The position numbers were made by a program, and so were the translations under genes. From the NCBI GenBank assembly GCA_964350145.1, contig CAYGJL010000005.1, positions 31,506 to 95,505 of the forward strand: a DNA stretch of 64,000 bases, read 5' to 3'. Positions 17,570-25,758 of the stretch are shown here, in pieces; the first letter of the stretch is position 1; each line of letters begins with the position of its first letter. The stretch comes from JACDCY01 sp964350145 (lineage in GTDB: Bacteria > Gemmatimonadota > Gemmatimonadetes > Gemmatimonadales > Gemmatimonadaceae). The notes under the pieces were generated by a model. It ran no database searches. It saw only the letters and a program-made list of their open reading frames with translations, and had not been told where the DNA came from.

Positions 17570-17603
17570 GAAGTTTGTCACGCACGAAATCGCCCAGTGA
17601 CGG

Positions 17604-17632
17604 ACGCCCCGCGCTCATCGCGGGGCGTTTTG
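17604..17632 (+). terminator. Rho-independent terminator of the cold-shock gene
   Basis: A 10-bp perfect GC stem (ACGCCCCGCG with CGCGGGGCGT, loop CTCAT) is followed by TTTTGCTTT. It lies 34 bp after the stop. Confidence 0.9.
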
Positions 17633-17662
17633 CTTTGCTGCTGATTCCCCGGGTGGGGGAAA

Positions 17663-17759
17663 GGGAATCCAAGTTGGGAGTGTGGCAGTAGGGTGTCGAC
17701 AGTCAGGAGTTACTCCGTACTGCTCACTCCAAACTGCCACACTCCATACTTGGATTCCC
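17663..17759. repeat. Foldback element B1 (GGAATCCAAGTT family)
   Basis: A hairpin of about 97 bp starts GGGAATCCAAGTTGGGAG and ends with the reverse complement, CTTGGATTCCC. The right arm reads in ACTNNNN heptads: ACTGCTC, ACTCCAA, then ACTGCCAC and ACTCCAT. Copies B2 (38042) and B3 (42710) share the outer arms and size. It lies between the cold-shock terminator and ku. Confidence 0.88.
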
Positions 17760-17868
17760 TCGGCCGTAGCCTCGGAACTAGCCGCCACACGTCACATATT
17801 TGACAGATGGCGGAACGGGCACCTCTCTTGCCCCCCCGCCTTTACCAGACTTACGGAGACTTTGAGCA

Positions 17869-18738
17869 ATGGCGGCAATCTGGAAGGGAGCGGTCACCTT
17901 CGGACTCGTGAACATCCCCGTCGAGGTCAAGACTGCGGTCCGGGACGACCACATCAGCTTCCGGATGCTGCACGCCGAAGATCTGTCGCCGATCCGGTAC
18001 GAGCGGGTCTGTCAGGAAGAGGGCGAGCCCGTGCCGTGGAACGAGATCGTCAAAGGGTACGAGTATGAGAAGGGCAAGTTCGTAGTCATGACCGACGACG
18101 ACTTCAAGGCGGCCGCGGTCGAGTCCTCCCGCACTATCGACATCCTCGGCTTCGTGAAGCAGGAGGAGATCGATCCGCGCTTCTTCGAGACGCCATACTT
18201 CCTGGTGCCCGCGAAAGGCGGCGAGAAGGCCTACGCCCTGCTCCGCGCGGCGATGAAGAACGCCGACGCTGTGGGCATCGGCAAGATCATCATGCGCACC
18301 AAGCAGCATCTCGCGGGGATCAAGGTCGTGGGTGACGCCTTGGTCATGGAGATCATGCGCTTCGCCAACGAGCTCGTGGATCCCGCCGAGTACACGTTTC
18401 CGGAGGCGGACATCGTGCGGCCGCAGGAGCTGCAGATGGCCGAGATGCTCGTCGCCAATCTCACGGAGGAGTTCAGTCCCGAGAAGTACGCGGACGACTA
18501 CCGCGAGCAGCTGATGAAAGTCATCAAGGACAAGATGAAGGGGAAGAAGATCAAGTACGAGGAGCCCGAGGAAGAGGAGGACACCGGCGTGCTGGACCTG
18601 ATGTCGCGGCTGCGCGAGAGCCTCGAGCAGGGCGGCAGCGCGAAGAAGACGAAGAAGGCCGCGGCGAAGGCGGAGCGAGACGAAGCGGAGCCGGCGCGGA
18701 AGAAGACGACCCGCTCGAAGAAGCGGAAGACCGCCTAA
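17869..18738 (+). CDS. ku: Ku DNA end-binding protein
   Basis: This 289-residue protein has the bacterial Ku core (about 1-250), beginning IWKGAVTFGLVNIPV, with RYERVCQEEG and the HLAGIKVVGDALVMEIMRF stretch. It forms a ring dimer on DNA double-strand ends and recruits LigD in non-homologous end joining. The Lys/Arg/Ala-rich tail from about 256 is the usual DNA- and LigD-contacting extension. ligD starts 15 nt downstream, so the two form an operon. Confidence 0.97.
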   Translation: MAAIWKGAVTFGLVNIPVEVKTAVRDDHISFRMLHAEDLSPIRYERVCQEEGEPVPWNEIVKGYEYEKGKFVVMTDDDFKAAAVESSRTIDILGFVKQEEIDPRFFETPYFLVPAKGGEKAYALLRAAMKNADAVGIGKIIMRTKQHLAGIKVVGDALVMEIMRFANELVDPAEYTFPEADIVRPQELQMAEMLVANLTEEFSPEKYADDYREQLMKVIKDKMKGKKIKYEEPEEEEDTGVLDLMSRLRESLEQGGSAKKTKKAAAKAERDEAEPARKKTTRSKKRKTA

Positions 18739-18753
18739 CCGGGGTCACGCCTG

Positions 18754-21534
18754 ATGGCGCGCACCAAAGCGCCGCGCAAGCGCGCCGGAAAACCTCCGGA
18801 AAAAAAGACGGCCGCGACCGAGCAGCTATCGGAGTACCGCCGCAAGCGCGACTTCTCGCGTACGCGCGAGCCGTCGGGTGGATCGGAGCCGGCGCGGAAG
18901 ATGAAGTCGGCGAAGAAGGGTCTGCGCTTCGTGATCCAGAAGCACGCGGCCCGCAACCTCCACTTCGACCTGCGTCTCGAGCTCGACGGCGTCATGAAGA
19001 GCTGGGCGGTGCCCAAGGGACCCAGCATCGATCCGACGGTGAAGCGGCTCGCGATGCAGGTCGAAGATCACCCCATCGATTACAACACGTTCGAAGGGAC
19101 CATCCCCGCTGGGCAATACGGCGGCGGCACGGTGATGCTCTGGGACGAGGGCACGTACACCACCGTCGAGCCCGTGGACGACAAAGAAAACGCGCTCCGC
19201 GAAGGTTATCGCAAAGGCGACTTCAAGATCTACTTGCATGGCGAGCGATTGCAGGGCTCGTACGTGCTGGTTCGAATGAAGGGCGACAGGTTCGGCTCTT
19301 CCGACAAGCCGCAGTGGCTGTTCATCAAGCACCGCGACGAGTACGCCAGCCGAGAGGACATCGCGGAGAAGTACGATACCTCGGTCGTCAGCGGGCGCAC
19401 GATGGAGGAGATCGCCGCCGACAGAAAGAGCAAGGTCTGGAACAGCAACCCCGGCGACGCCGCTGAAGCGCGGAAGGCCGCGCGCAGCGAGCCGAAACCG
19501 CTCAAGCTCCCGAAGGTTCTCGAGCCGATGTTCGCCAGCGTCGGGACCGCCATCCCGAAGGGCGATTGGACGTTCGAGCCCAAGTACGACGGCGTGCGCG
19601 TGCTCGCCTTCTGCACGGCGAAAGACGCGCGCCTCGTCACCCGCAACGGCCACGACAAGTCGCGGCAGTTTCCCGAGATCGCCGAGGCGCTGCGCAAGCT
19701 CGCATCTTCCGCGCGGCGCGACCTCGTGCTCGACGGCGAAGTCGTCGCGCTCAAACACGGCGAGCCGGTCCGCTTCCAGGAGCTGCAGGGACGCATGCAC
19801 GTGACCGACGACAACGCGATCGCGCTGCACCGCGAAGGCTCGCCGGTCGGGATCTGCCTGTTTGACATCCTGGTCGACGGGAAGGACGTGCTCGTCCACG
19901 AGCCGTGGACCGAGCGCCGCGCGCGGCTCGAGAAGCGCGTCGGCTCGCGCACGTCGAGCGTGATCCGACTCGGCGACACGAGCGACAACGGCGAGAAGTT
20001 GCTCGCGCTGGCGAAGCAGCAGGGCTGGGAAGGAATCATCGCCAAGCGCACCGGCGCCCCGTACGAGCCCGGCGTGCGCTCGCGCGCGTGGCTCAAGCTC
20101 AAGATCGAGTTCCGCCAGGAATTCGCCGTCGGCGGATACACCGAGCCGCGCAACAGCCGCTCGCACATCGGCGCGATCCTGCTCGGCTATTATGATGGTG
20201 ACGACTTCGTGTACGCCGGACACACCGGCGGCGGCTTCACCAATCAGGGTCTGAAGGACATGTACAAGCTGCTCGCGCCGCTCGAGCGCGACACGCCGCC
20301 ATTCAGCACACGGCCGAAGACCAACGAAAAGCCGCACTGGGTGCGGCCGAAGGTCGTCGTCGAAGTGAAGTTCAGCGAATGGACTGCGGACGGAAGGCTC
20401 CGCCAGCCGATCTACCTCGGCACGCGCACCGACAAGCCCGCGAGCGAGATCACCCGTGAGGCGATGAGCGTGCAACCGCGAGCGAAGGATCCCAGGCCCG
20501 CAAAAAAGAGCGCGGCGAAATCCACCGACAATCTGAAATCAACGGCGGAGCCGCCGGCACCGCTCCGCGCCGACGCGACTCGCGTCCTAAGGCAGATGGA
20601 CGAGCTGTGCGGCAGCGACAAGCGCGGCACGCTCGACTTCGGCAAAGGCCGGACGCTTTCCGTCACGAACCTCGCCAAGATCTTTTTTCAGTCCACCAGC
20701 CACACCAAGGGCGACCTGCTCCGCTATTACACGCTCGTCTCACCCTTCATCCTGCCGACGCTCGCCGACAGACCGCTCGTCCTGAAGCGCTTTCCCAACG
20801 GCATCCACGGCGAGGCGTTCTTCCAACAGAAGGCTTCGGACGATACGCCCGATGCCGTTCGCGTGGAGGTCGTCACCAGCGACGACGGCGAGAAGCAGCG
20901 TCGCATGGTCGGCGGCGACCTGCTCACTTTGCTCTACACGATCCAGCTCGGCGCCGTCTCAGTGGATCCATGGCATGGCCGCTTCCCTGATCTAGCGTAC
21001 GCCGACTACTCGATCATAGACCTCGATCCGGGACCGAAGGCGAAGTTCGGGCGCGTCGTGCAGATAGCGGTCTGGGTGAAGGAGGTGTGCGACGAGCTCG
21101 GGCTGCACGCGGCGCTCAAGACCTCGGGCTCGGAGGGACTGCACGTGTACATCCCGCTCCCGCCGAAGACTCCAGCCGACGCGTCCACCCTGATCGCGCA
21201 GATCGTCGCCGAGCGCGTGGCGCGCGAGCACCCGAAGGAAGCGACGGTCAAGCGGTTCACGAAACACCGCGGCGAAGCGGAGGTGTACGTGGACTACCTG
21301 CAGAACATCAAAGGCAAGACAGTGGCGGGACCGTACTGCGTGCGCGCTCGGGACGGGGCGACAGTCTCCACTCCGCTCGATTGGGACGAATTGACTGCGG
21401 AGCTCGATCCCCGGGACTTTACGATCGATTCGGTGCTGGAGCGGTTCGCGAAAAAAGGCGACATCTGGGGACCGGCGATGAAGCGGAAGAACTCGCTGCG
21501 GAAGCTTCTGGCAGCGAGCGCGCGACGGAGCTAA
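18754..21534 (+). CDS. ligD: ATP-dependent DNA ligase LigD (PE-LIG-POL)
   Basis: This 926-residue, three-domain end-joining enzyme has the phosphoesterase first (about 55-210, with H64, H70 and D72 in KHAARNLHFDLRLE). The ligase domain follows (about 250-565; adenylated Lys277 in EPKYDGVRV, and the C-terminal KVVVEVKFSEWT OB-fold end). The polymerase/primase domain is last (about 610-926; catalytic D756 and D758 in IIDLDPG). The order PE-LIG-POL is that of Pseudomonas, not of Mycobacterium. A basic N-terminal tail of 50 residues precedes PE. It repairs double-strand breaks with Ku. Confidence 0.97.
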   Translation: MARTKAPRKRAGKPPEKKTAATEQLSEYRRKRDFSRTREPSGGSEPARKMKSAKKGLRFVIQKHAARNLHFDLRLELDGVMKSWAVPKGPSIDPTVKRLAMQVEDHPIDYNTFEGTIPAGQYGGGTVMLWDEGTYTTVEPVDDKENALREGYRKGDFKIYLHGERLQGSYVLVRMKGDRFGSSDKPQWLFIKHRDEYASREDIAEKYDTSVVSGRTMEEIAADRKSKVWNSNPGDAAEARKAARSEPKPLKLPKVLEPMFASVGTAIPKGDWTFEPKYDGVRVLAFCTAKDARLVTRNGHDKSRQFPEIAEALRKLASSARRDLVLDGEVVALKHGEPVRFQELQGRMHVTDDNAIALHREGSPVGICLFDILVDGKDVLVHEPWTERRARLEKRVGSRTSSVIRLGDTSDNGEKLLALAKQQGWEGIIAKRTGAPYEPGVRSRAWLKLKIEFRQEFAVGGYTEPRNSRSHIGAILLGYYDGDDFVYAGHTGGGFTNQGLKDMYKLLAPLERDTPPFSTRPKTNEKPHWVRPKVVVEVKFSEWTADGRLRQPIYLGTRTDKPASEITREAMSVQPRAKDPRPAKKSAAKSTDNLKSTAEPPAPLRADATRVLRQMDELCGSDKRGTLDFGKGRTLSVTNLAKIFFQSTSHTKGDLLRYYTLVSPFILPTLADRPLVLKRFPNGIHGEAFFQQKASDDTPDAVRVEVVTSDDGEKQRRMVGGDLLTLLYTIQLGAVSVDPWHGRFPDLAYADYSIIDLDPGPKAKFGRVVQIAVWVKEVCDELGLHAALKTSGSEGLHVYIPLPPKTPADASTLIAQIVAERVAREHPKEATVKRFTKHRGEAEVYVDYLQNIKGKTVAGPYCVRARDGATVSTPLDWDELTAELDPRDFTIDSVLERFAKKGDIWGPAMKRKNSLRKLLAASARRS

Positions 21535-21827
21535 AAGCCGCTGGCGTTGCGCAGCGGCAGCTCGATCTGAGTCCGCTCCGCGTGGCTCATGTCGCCCTCG
21601 AACAGCGGATCGTTGTTCTCGTCGAGGAGGTGCGTGAGCGTGTAGAAGCAGTGGAGGGCGTGGACCGGAGCAGCATGCCCAAACCCTTCTGCCTTGGCGA
21701 TCGCGGTGGCTTCCTCGCGCACGCGGCGTGGCAACTTCCCGGCCTGCGGGAGCGCCAACAACCGGCGGATCTCGCCCGAATTCCTGGCGAGCAGCGCCGC
21801 ACAGAGCGAGTCTACATATGCCAGCAT
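21531..21827 (-). CDS. Conserved-looking small protein of unknown function
   Basis: This 98-residue protein starts at the ATG at 21825-21827 behind GGAGG, which decides it against an earlier ATG at 21878. It has helical segments (residues 1-50), a His/Cys-containing middle (HALHCFYTLTHLLDE) and an acidic end. It overlaps the 3' end of ligD by 4 bp on the opposite strand. I do not recognise the family. No signal peptide is seen. Confidence 0.6.
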   Translation of the reverse strand: MLAYVDSLCAALLARNSGEIRRLLALPQAGKLPRRVREEATAIAKAEGFGHAAPVHALHCFYTLTHLLDENNDPLFEGDMSHAERTQIELPLRNASGF

Positions 21828-21998
21828 AGGCCCTCCATGACGGATTGGCTCGACGGCCAAGTCCCCCGTCAAGCCCACTTTGCAACTACTACACCAATTG
21901 GCGCAATAGTTTCAGCCCGCACATGTCCGGAAGCTACAAATGTTCTCGCCCGGAAAACCATGGGTCGAGCGCTGGGGCCCGAGGGGTCAAAGCACGAG

Positions 21999-23675
21999 CT
22001 ATCGACTGGGCGGTGGTCGTCGTCTGTAGATCGAGCTGCCTGGCGGAAACGCACCGATGGTGATCGGCAGGCGTCCAGTGATCGGAATCTCGCCAAGCAG
22101 AGCCCGAGCGGCCGCGATTTGGGAGACTGGAGCACCGCTCCACGCTATGAGATAGGCAGGGACGGATGGAATCTGGCTGAGAAGGTAGGGGTTCCCGAAG
22201 GCGACCACGATCGGATCACGGCCCCGCGCTGTGCTGCGCGTAACGAAATCAACGAAGGGCTGCGGAGCGCCCACCGTCACCGCGTCCCAGCCTTGGCCGA
22301 CGTACGAGCCGACAATGGTAACGTCCGCTGAATCCGAGGCGGCCTCCAACCGACTCAGCGATCCCGCGATGTCGTCCGCGGGGACGAAGATGGTCCGCAA
22401 GCGCGGGTAGACCCGCCTCAGCTCGGCGTTGAATGCCGCGCCCGCGGCGAGGTCGGCGCGACGCGCGACCGTGATGGACAGAACGCGCATGCCGGGCATC
22501 GGGTTGCGCAGGAGCTGTCGGCCCGAATCCTTTAGCAGGACTATTGACCGATCCGCGATCTCGCGCGCGACCGCGTAGTTGGCGCTGTCGCCCACCACCG
22601 CCCGCACCGAGTCGAGCGGCACTAGCCGGTTCCTGTCGAGCCCCATGCGCTGCTTGAGCGCCAGCAGCCTCCGAACCGCCGCGTCTATCCGCGCCTCGGT
22701 GTATCTGTTCTCGGCGACGCCCTCTACGATCGCGTCGATCGTCGCGCGCACGTCAAGCGGCTGGATCAGCACGTCCGCGCCGGCCGCGACCGCTCGCTTC
22801 GTGGCCTCCTCGGCGCCGAACTGGTCGAGCACGCCGCGCATGTCCATCGCGTCGGAGATAATCACGCCGCCGAACCCCATCTCTTCACGCAGCAAGTCGG
22901 TCAGGACCTGGCGCGACAGTGTGCCGGGCACGCCCGTCGAGTCCAGCGCGGGCATCACGCCGTGGAACGACATCATCGCGCCGACGCCGGCGGCGATCGC
23001 CGCGCGGAACGGCGTGAGCTCCAGGCTGTCCAGCCGCGCGCGACTCACCGTGATGACCGGAAGCGCAAGGTGCGAATTAACCTCGGTGTCGCCGTGCCCG
23101 GGGAAGTGCTTGCCAGTGGCGAGCATCCCGTGTTCCTGCAGTCCGCGGATGAAGGACGCGCCGAGCCTGCCGTCGAGGTGCGGGTCCTCGCCGTAGGAGC
23201 GGACGTTGATCACCGGGTTGGCCGGATTGCTGTTGACGTCGAGTATCGGCGCGTAGGCGATGTGGATGCCGAGCGCGCGCCCCTCGATCGCGGTGACCCG
23301 TCCCTGCTCGTACGCGAGCGCCGTGTCGCGCGTGGCGCCGAGCGCCATCTGCGTCGGAAAGAGCACCGCGCCGCCGAGGTCTATCGCGTTGGGCACAAAG
23401 TACCCGCCGCGCGCCCGGAAGCCCGCGCCGAACTCCAGGTCCGCGCCGATCACCAGGGGCACATCGCTCAACTCCTGCATGGCGTTGAGTTTGGCCGCAA
23501 TCTCCATCGGCGATCCGACGGACACTGTGTATCCGCCGACCTTGTCCTCGGTAATATCCCGCCGCACGCGCTGCGACTGCGGCGAGTCGAGCGACGTGTA
23601 GTCGCCGAGCACCGTGGGCCAGACCATCTGCGCGGCTTTCTCGCGCAGAGTCATGGAGGCGAGCACGGAATCCAC
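21999..23675 (-). CDS. Glycoside hydrolase family 3, NagZ-like beta-N-acetylhexosaminidase
   Basis: A catalytic domain (about 1-340) carries the NagZ signature KHFPGHGDT (189-197) with its His-Asp acid/base pair, and the nucleophile Asp275 in SDAMDM. A GH3 C-terminal domain follows. The family removes GlcNAc from peptidoglycan fragments or other glycans. The GTG at 23673-23675 is the first usable start. However, the frame continues upstream with a good signal sequence (LITFVAATCLSCAAVPASA) and no ATG, GTG or TTG before the D1 repeat. The real protein is probably exported and longer. Confidence 0.88.
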   Translation of the reverse strand: MDSVLASMTLREKAAQMVWPTVLGDYTSLDSPQSQRVRRDITEDKVGGYTVSVGSPMEIAAKLNAMQELSDVPLVIGADLEFGAGFRARGGYFVPNAIDLGGAVLFPTQMALGATRDTALAYEQGRVTAIEGRALGIHIAYAPILDVNSNPANPVINVRSYGEDPHLDGRLGASFIRGLQEHGMLATGKHFPGHGDTEVNSHLALPVITVSRARLDSLELTPFRAAIAAGVGAMMSFHGVMPALDSTGVPGTLSRQVLTDLLREEMGFGGVIISDAMDMRGVLDQFGAEEATKRAVAAGADVLIQPLDVRATIDAIVEGVAENRYTEARIDAAVRRLLALKQRMGLDRNRLVPLDSVRAVVGDSANYAVAREIADRSIVLLKDSGRQLLRNPMPGMRVLSITVARRADLAAGAAFNAELRRVYPRLRTIFVPADDIAGSLSRLEAASDSADVTIVGSYVGQGWDAVTVGAPQPFVDFVTRSTARGRDPIVVAFGNPYLLSQIPSVPAYLIAWSGAPVSQIAAARALLGEIPITGRLPITIGAFPPGSSIYRRRPPPSR

Positions 23676-23760
23676 CCAATGGGAAGCCGGTGGCGCGCTA
23701 CCGGGCTGCGGCGCGGACGCCGGGACCGCGGCGCACGAGAGGCACGTCGCGGCAACGAAG

Positions 23761-23866
23761 GTGATTAGTGATTTGTGATTTGTGATTGGTAACTCCGGAG
23801 GTTGGGAAAAGCTCGGCAGTCGTAGCGACTAATCACCAATCACCAATCACCAATCACCAATCACCA
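23761..23866. repeat. Foldback element D1 (GTGATTN heptads)
   Basis: The left arm is GTGATTA, GTGATTT, GTGATTT, GTGATTG (23761-23788). The right arm is a run of ATCACCA units ending at 23866. About 40 bp separate the arms. It lies between the yggX-like gene (its TAG ends 2 nt away) and the upstream end of the GH3 gene. In the GH3 frame the left arm would encode part of the N-terminus. Confidence 0.88.
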
Positions 23867-23868
23867 CG

Positions 23869-24147
23869 CTAATGCGTGATGGTCCCCTGCTTGCTCGTAT
23901 CAATCTCCTCTCGCGTCCCACCGAAAAGAAAGGCGTCCATCTGCTTGGTGAGGAACGCCCGGGCCTGCGGATCCATCAGGTTCAGCCCGTAGTGGTTGAT
24001 CAGCATCATCTGCTGCTTGACCCACGCCGCCCAGCACTTGCGGCAGATCTCCTCGCCGGCCCGGGCCCCCACGGGGCCCGGGAACGGCGACTTCTCAAAT
24101 CCTTCGCGCGTCTCGCCGCAGCGGGCGCACGTCACCGTGGCGGGCAC
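23869..24147 (-). CDS. YggX-like Fe(2+)-trafficking protein with added C-x2-C pairs
   Basis: This 92-residue protein starts with GTG at 24145-24147, 2 nt after the desaturase stop. The C-terminal two-thirds match YggX: a CWAAWVKQQMMLINHYGLNLMD segment (split here at 24080-24000), followed by the helix ending DAFLFGG. YggX proteins protect iron-sulfur enzymes and are about 90 residues. Unlike E. coli YggX, this one has CARC and CRKC pairs, so it probably binds zinc or iron as a ribbon. The coupling to an iron enzyme gene is suggestive. Confidence 0.75.
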   Translation of the reverse strand: MPATVTCARCGETREGFEKSPFPGPVGARAGEEICRKCWAAWVKQQMMLINHYGLNLMDPQARAFLTKQMDAFLFGGTREEIDTSKQGTITH

Positions 24148-24149
24148 GG

Positions 24150-24899
24150 CTACGTGCGGGCGTACTCGATCTTGGCGAGTCCGAAGAGCTGAAGCAGGCG
24201 GAGATAGGTCCAGCCGATGTCGAACTCGTACCATTTCGCCTTGAACTTGGCGGAGTGCGGATCGGCGTGATGGTTGTTGTGCAGCTCTTCACCGCCGAGC
24301 CAGATGGCGATCGGCAGGATGTTCCGGCTGTGGTCCTTCACGCTGAAGTTGCGGTAGCCCACGGCGTGTCCGACGCCGTTGATGATGCCCGCGGCCCAGA
24401 ACGGAATCCACAGCATCTGCACGCCCCAGACGAGCGGGCCTACGAAGAAGCCGAACAAGTAGATGTCCACTGCGAGCATGACCAGGATGCCGAGCCAGTT
24501 GAGCGGCGTCAGCAGCTGGCGCTCGAGCCAGTCGGTAGGCGTGCCCTTGCCGTACTTCTCGAGCACGCCGGGCTGGTTGACCGTCTTCCTGTAGTACAGC
24601 GCGCCTTTCAGCACGATGTTGCGCAGACCTTCGAGCAGGGGGCTGTGCGGATCGCCCTCGCGATCGGCGAACGCGTGGTGCTTGCGGTGGCAGGCGACCC
24701 ACTCCTTCGTGATGATGGAGGTGGACATCCAGAGCCAGACGCGCATGGGGACCGCGGCCAGTGAATGAATCTTGACGCTGCGGTGAGTTTGCGACCTGTG
24801 CAGAAACAAAGTTACGCAGACGTTCGTGATGTGGCCGGCGACGATGACGAATACAACAGGTATCCACCACTCGCTGGCCCAACTGGCGAAATAAGGCAT
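24150..24899 (-). CDS. Membrane fatty acid desaturase (acyl-CoA/acyl-lipid delta-9 type)
   Basis: This 249-residue protein has three histidine boxes that bind the di-iron centre: HRSQTH (about 34-39), HRKHH (about 71-75) and HNNHH (near 207). Two hydrophobic spans lie near the N-terminus and in the middle (LGILVMLAVDIYLFGFFVGPL). The family inserts a cis double bond in acyl chains using O2. It is shorter than the eukaryotic enzymes and lacks a cytochrome b5 domain, so an external electron donor is needed. The YggX-like gene is translationally linked. Confidence 0.92.
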   Translation of the reverse strand: MPYFASWASEWWIPVVFVIVAGHITNVCVTLFLHRSQTHRSVKIHSLAAVPMRVWLWMSTSIITKEWVACHRKHHAFADREGDPHSPLLEGLRNIVLKGALYYRKTVNQPGVLEKYGKGTPTDWLERQLLTPLNWLGILVMLAVDIYLFGFFVGPLVWGVQMLWIPFWAAGIINGVGHAVGYRNFSVKDHSRNILPIAIWLGGEELHNNHHADPHSAKFKAKWYEFDIGWTYLRLLQLFGLAKIEYART

Positions 24900-25113
24900 T
24901 TACACAGGCTCCAATGGACGGGGGACGAGCCCTCCGCCGCGACGCGGTTTTCGTACCGAAAAGAAGCGCTCCGAGGCCGTTGTGGGTCCCGGAGCGAGTA
25001 CGGAATTTAACCTATTCTGGGCCAAGTTGCTAGCGGCTGAGGCCTGATAACTCTCATGTTTCCAGAGAGTTGATTAACGCAGGGACTGTGCGCCCCCGCC
25101 CCCGAAGTTCCCT

Positions 25114-25653
25114 CTAGAACGCTTTTGAAAACCCGAGGCTGATACCCCCCGAACGAGTTGGTGCTATCGTCGCCCTCCCAGGAAGGCGAACGGGCTCCCA
25201 GCGATCCGTTCGATGCTCCAGCCCGACCAACCCGCCGGCCACCAACCCGACCGTACCGAGCAGGATACCGCCCGCCGCCGCCGCAGTCGCGGCGCTATTA
25301 ATAAAGAAGTCTGGCTCTTTATATGTAACAGCACCTAGGGCTGCGCCGGTCAGCGCGCCTATGCCCAGGCCCAGGGCTGCGTCGCGGAAGACCTGCCGCC
25401 GCCTGCCCGTACTGATTTCGAGAGCCGTGACATTGGCGAGCGCGATGGTCCGGGAGCTGCCCCGAAATCCCACCACGATGGAATCGCCACGCACGTCCCC
25501 GATAGTCCCGACGTGCCTTTTGAGATCATCGCGCGGGGACGTCACTCGAACGCGCGCGCCCGCGCCGAGCCCGGCCATCTGCGCGGCGACGGGCGAAGAG
25601 AAAACCAGTACAGCGACCATAATACCGAGTGCGGCGTTCATCATCCTCTCCAT
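25114..25653 (-). CDS. Exported protein with glycine-zipper segment
   Basis: This 179-residue protein has an N-terminal signal peptide ending VAAQ (about 1-25). A beta-rich part follows (about 27-85), then a Gly/Ala-rich hydrophobic stretch (about 95-140, GLGIGALTGAALGAV) like outer-membrane glycine zippers. The start may be the ATG at 25651-25653 or either of the two ATGs just downstream, which lie next to GGAGAGG. The function is unknown. An envelope location is inferred. Confidence 0.65.
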   Translation of the reverse strand: MERMMNAALGIMVAVLVFSSPVAAQMAGLGAGARVRVTSPRDDLKRHVGTIGDVRGDSIVVGFRGSSRTIALANVTALEISTGRRRQVFRDAALGLGIGALTGAALGAVTYKEPDFFINSAATAAAAGGILLGTVGLVAGGLVGLEHRTDRWEPVRLPGRATIAPTRSGGISLGFSKAF

Positions 25654-25758
25654 TGAAGGTGGATTGCACCGTTATCGCTGGATGACGATCGCACTCAGGT
25701 CGTGGCGGCCACATACGTCTTCTGACGTAGCATCAGGTTGACCGCCGCCCCTGCCGGC

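Noticed and set aside
18754..21534. LigD as a separate polymerase and ligase gene pair
   Set aside because: The frame is continuous with three domains; no stop or frameshift between them.
23761..23866. Possible CRISPR array from regularly repeated ATCACCA units
   Set aside because: Units are 7 nt without spacers and face an inverted arm; there are no cas genes in the window.
24930..25075. Two weak hairpins upstream of the desaturase (GCTCCG with CGGAGC; AACTCTC with GAGAGTT at 25049-25071)
   Set aside because: No T-run and short stems; could be chance. Not called as terminators.
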